Source: Actinoplanes oryzae (lineage in GTDB: Bacteria; Actinomycetota; Actinomycetes; Mycobacteriales; Micromonosporaceae). From it: 35,518 nucleotides of DNA. The notes beneath the pieces were generated by a model. The model worked only from the letters and a program-made list of their open reading frames with translations. It was not told where the DNA came from and did no database searches. The stretch spans positions 1-35,518 of the forward strand of contig NZ_JAUQWH010000089.1 in the NCBI RefSeq assembly GCF_030757795.1, written 5' to 3'. The translations under genes and the position numbers were made by a program. Below, piece by piece: positions 34,050 through 35,518 of the stretch; position 1 is the first letter of the stretch, and each line of letters begins with the position of its first letter.

Positions 34050-35203
34050 TGACGGATCAGCGGGCGGATGACGTACGCCGCTATGTGCAGGAGTTGCAGG
34101 GCACCGGGCACCTGTCCGATCCGGCATGGCGCGAGGCGTTCGCCCGGGTCCCCCGGCACTTCTTCGTTCCCGGGTTCTTCGAGCGTCTGCCGGACGGAAA
34201 GTGGCAGGCGATCGGTCCTGCCGACGAACGGTACTGGGCGCAGGTCTACTCCGACACCACGCTCGCTACCCAGCTCGACGGGCACGTGAGCCCCGAACCC
34301 AATTCGTGGCCGCTCCGCGGTGAGGCCACGTCGAGCTCGACGCAACCGAGCCTGATGGCGCTGATGCTCGACGCCCTGCAGCTACAGGGCACCGAGCTCG
34401 TGCTGGAAATCGGCACTGGCACCGGGTACAACGCCGCCCTGCTGTGCTACCGCCTGGGCGACGACCACGTGACCACCGTCGAGGTCGACAAGACGGTGAG
34501 CGACCTGGCGGCACGACACCTGGTCAATGCCGGCCGCCTGCCGACGGTGATCGTCGGAGACGGTGAGCATGGCTGGCCCGGCGGCGCGCCGTACGACCGG
34601 CTGATCGCCACCGTGTCCGTACCGCGGATCCCGGCAGCCTGGATAGCCCAGGTGCGCGACGGTGGCAGCATCGTGGCGAGCCTGTGGCGTGACCTCGGTG
34701 GCGGCCCGCTGGTGCGCTTGGACGTCGCCGGCAAGACGGCACAAGGGTTCTTCCTGCCGAGCTATGCCAGCTTCATGCCGATGCGCTCGGCCGGCATCGC
34801 TACGCGACGGCTCGGCACAGCCGTTAAGCAGACGGGCCAGAGCCGCACCGCCACCGTCGCCAGCTCGGTCCTGCATGAACCTGACGCAGGTCTGTGGATC
34901 GCGCTTCAGGTACCAGGGGCTACTGCTCTCGGGTTCACGCCCGAGGATGGCGCGGAGCAATTGTGGCTGTTCGCCGACGACGGGTCCTGGGCCGTGGTCG
35001 AGGATGCCACCGTGCGGGTGGAACAGTACGGCCCTCGTCGCTTGTGGGATGACGTGGAGGCTGCTTACGACCAGTGGACCGGCGCGGGACATCCTGCGCG
35101 TGATCGCCTCGGGCTTACTGTCACCGAGACTGGAGCACATCGGTTCTGGCTCGACGCTTTCGACAACCTGCAGTGGGAAGAGCAGCCGGTTCCCGGTCAG
35201 TAG
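34049..35203 (+). CDS. tgmC: PIMT-type methyltransferase of the ATP-grasp peptide system
   Basis: A 384-residue protein L-isoaspartate O-methyltransferase homologue. An N-terminal lid (WREAFARVPRHFFVPGFFER), the SSTQPSLMALMLDAL element (97-110) and motif I VLEIGTGTGYNAALL (118-132) fit PIMT, followed by a longer C-terminal region (GIATRRLGTAVKQTG onward) absent from repair enzymes. In ATP-grasp RiPP clusters such proteins methylate an Asp that then collapses to aspartimide, as in fuscimiditide. The gene is translationally coupled to the ATP-grasp gene (ATG 34049, or the preceding GTG 34046). The Asp modified here is not predictable; Asp59-Asn60 or Asp65-Ser66 are candidates. Confidence 0.9.
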   Translation: MTDQRADDVRRYVQELQGTGHLSDPAWREAFARVPRHFFVPGFFERLPDGKWQAIGPADERYWAQVYSDTTLATQLDGHVSPEPNSWPLRGEATSSSTQPSLMALMLDALQLQGTELVLEIGTGTGYNAALLCYRLGDDHVTTVEVDKTVSDLAARHLVNAGRLPTVIVGDGEHGWPGGAPYDRLIATVSVPRIPAAWIAQVRDGGSIVASLWRDLGGGPLVRLDVAGKTAQGFFLPSYASFMPMRSAGIATRRLGTAVKQTGQSRTATVASSVLHEPDAGLWIALQVPGATALGFTPEDGAEQLWLFADDGSWAVVEDATVRVEQYGPRRLWDDVEAAYDQWTGAGHPARDRLGLTVTETGAHRFWLDAFDNLQWEEQPVPGQ

Positions 35204-35518
35204 ACGTGGTGGGCGGTTACCAGGCTAGCGGCCTTCGATGGGCATCGAGACGTGTAGTCCCGCCGCTTGTAGCCGTTGAAAAGCTCAAGGCGGTTCAATG
35301 CATACTCGGGCACGCCTCGGCAGCCATGAGGATGGATGGTCTGTGCGGACCTGTTCGAGGACGACTTCGACCAGCTCGCGGACCGTCTCGACCAAGCCGT
35401 GACCCGTGCGGGTACAGACCAGATGCGGACTGTGGGCGCCGGTCCGGCTCTCGACGCGGTCCGGCCCAGCCGCAGACATCGGGTTTGACCTGGGAGAGTG
35501 GGGGAGCGCGCCCGGTAG
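35197..35518 (-). pseudogene. frameshifted or truncated gene remnant at right edge
   Basis: On the minus strand a frame that is open to the window edge reads CTRTGHGLVETVRELVEVVL then EQVRTDHP, and after a four-base slip another frame continues HPHGCRGVPEYALNRLELFN then GYKRRDYTSRC to a TGA at 35197. The break lies at a tandem GATGGATG (35331-35338), so one GATG unit too many explains the shift. Both halves look protein-like; I do not recognise the family. It converges on tgmC and overlaps its stop by seven bases. The 5' end lies outside the window. Confidence 0.4.

Overview
The window is very GC-rich DNA from a high-GC actinomycete. Gene content points to the Micromonosporaceae (Actinoplanes-like): an SCO-type sigma factor, GAF-ANTAR, DUF6158, DUF1360 and GPGG-motif small proteins, a ydaO riboswitch on an NlpC/P60 gene, and a graspetide cluster. 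The genus is an inference; no rRNA or tRNA gene was seen.

Layout. (1) 1-4784: a divergent ROK repressor (cut by the left edge), then xylA, xylB and an MFS permease, a D-xylose use operon with a good sigma-70 promoter and an inverted repeat at its start; a 101-nt palindrome separates xylA from xylB. (2) 4762-10431, all minus strand: GH13 alpha-glucosidase, SpoT-like HD hydrolase, MHYT membrane sensor, GPGG small membrane protein, and a three-gene operon of nucleotidyltransferase, BON-like protein and metallophosphoesterase. (3) 10599-15342: a thymidylate-kinase-like protein with a hydrophobic tail, a frameshifted SDR gene, a principal-like sigma factor behind a sigmaR/SigH-type promoter, a G-tract array, and an NlpC/P60 hydrolase behind a c-di-AMP (ydaO) riboswitch. 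(4) 15343-19086: small membrane and DUF proteins, a candidate orphan structured RNA with its own sigmaR-type promoter and terminator, a GAF-ANTAR antiterminator and an ABM-fold monooxygenase. (5) 19261-25281: DHA2 drug exporter with MarR repressor, a methyltransferase, a short SARP-type regulator divergent from a NarL-type response regulator, and a one-span membrane protein. (6) 25374-30298: tandem repeats, serA, an APH-like kinase, a DrrAB-type ABC exporter and a small charged protein. (7) about 30600-35518: a region of visibly lower GC with an HD nucleotidase, an XRE regulator, a Cys-containing small protein and a RiPP cluster: precursor (tgmA-like), ATP-grasp ligase (tgmB-like) and PIMT-type methyltransferase (tgmC-like), followed by a frameshifted gene remnant at the right edge.

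The most interesting system is the graspetide (omega-ester peptide) locus at 32889-35203. The next most interesting items are the unassigned structured RNA at 17367-17522 and the possible leaderless long form of the sigma factor made from the stress promoter at 12541-12566. All identifications come from reading motifs; no database search was run.
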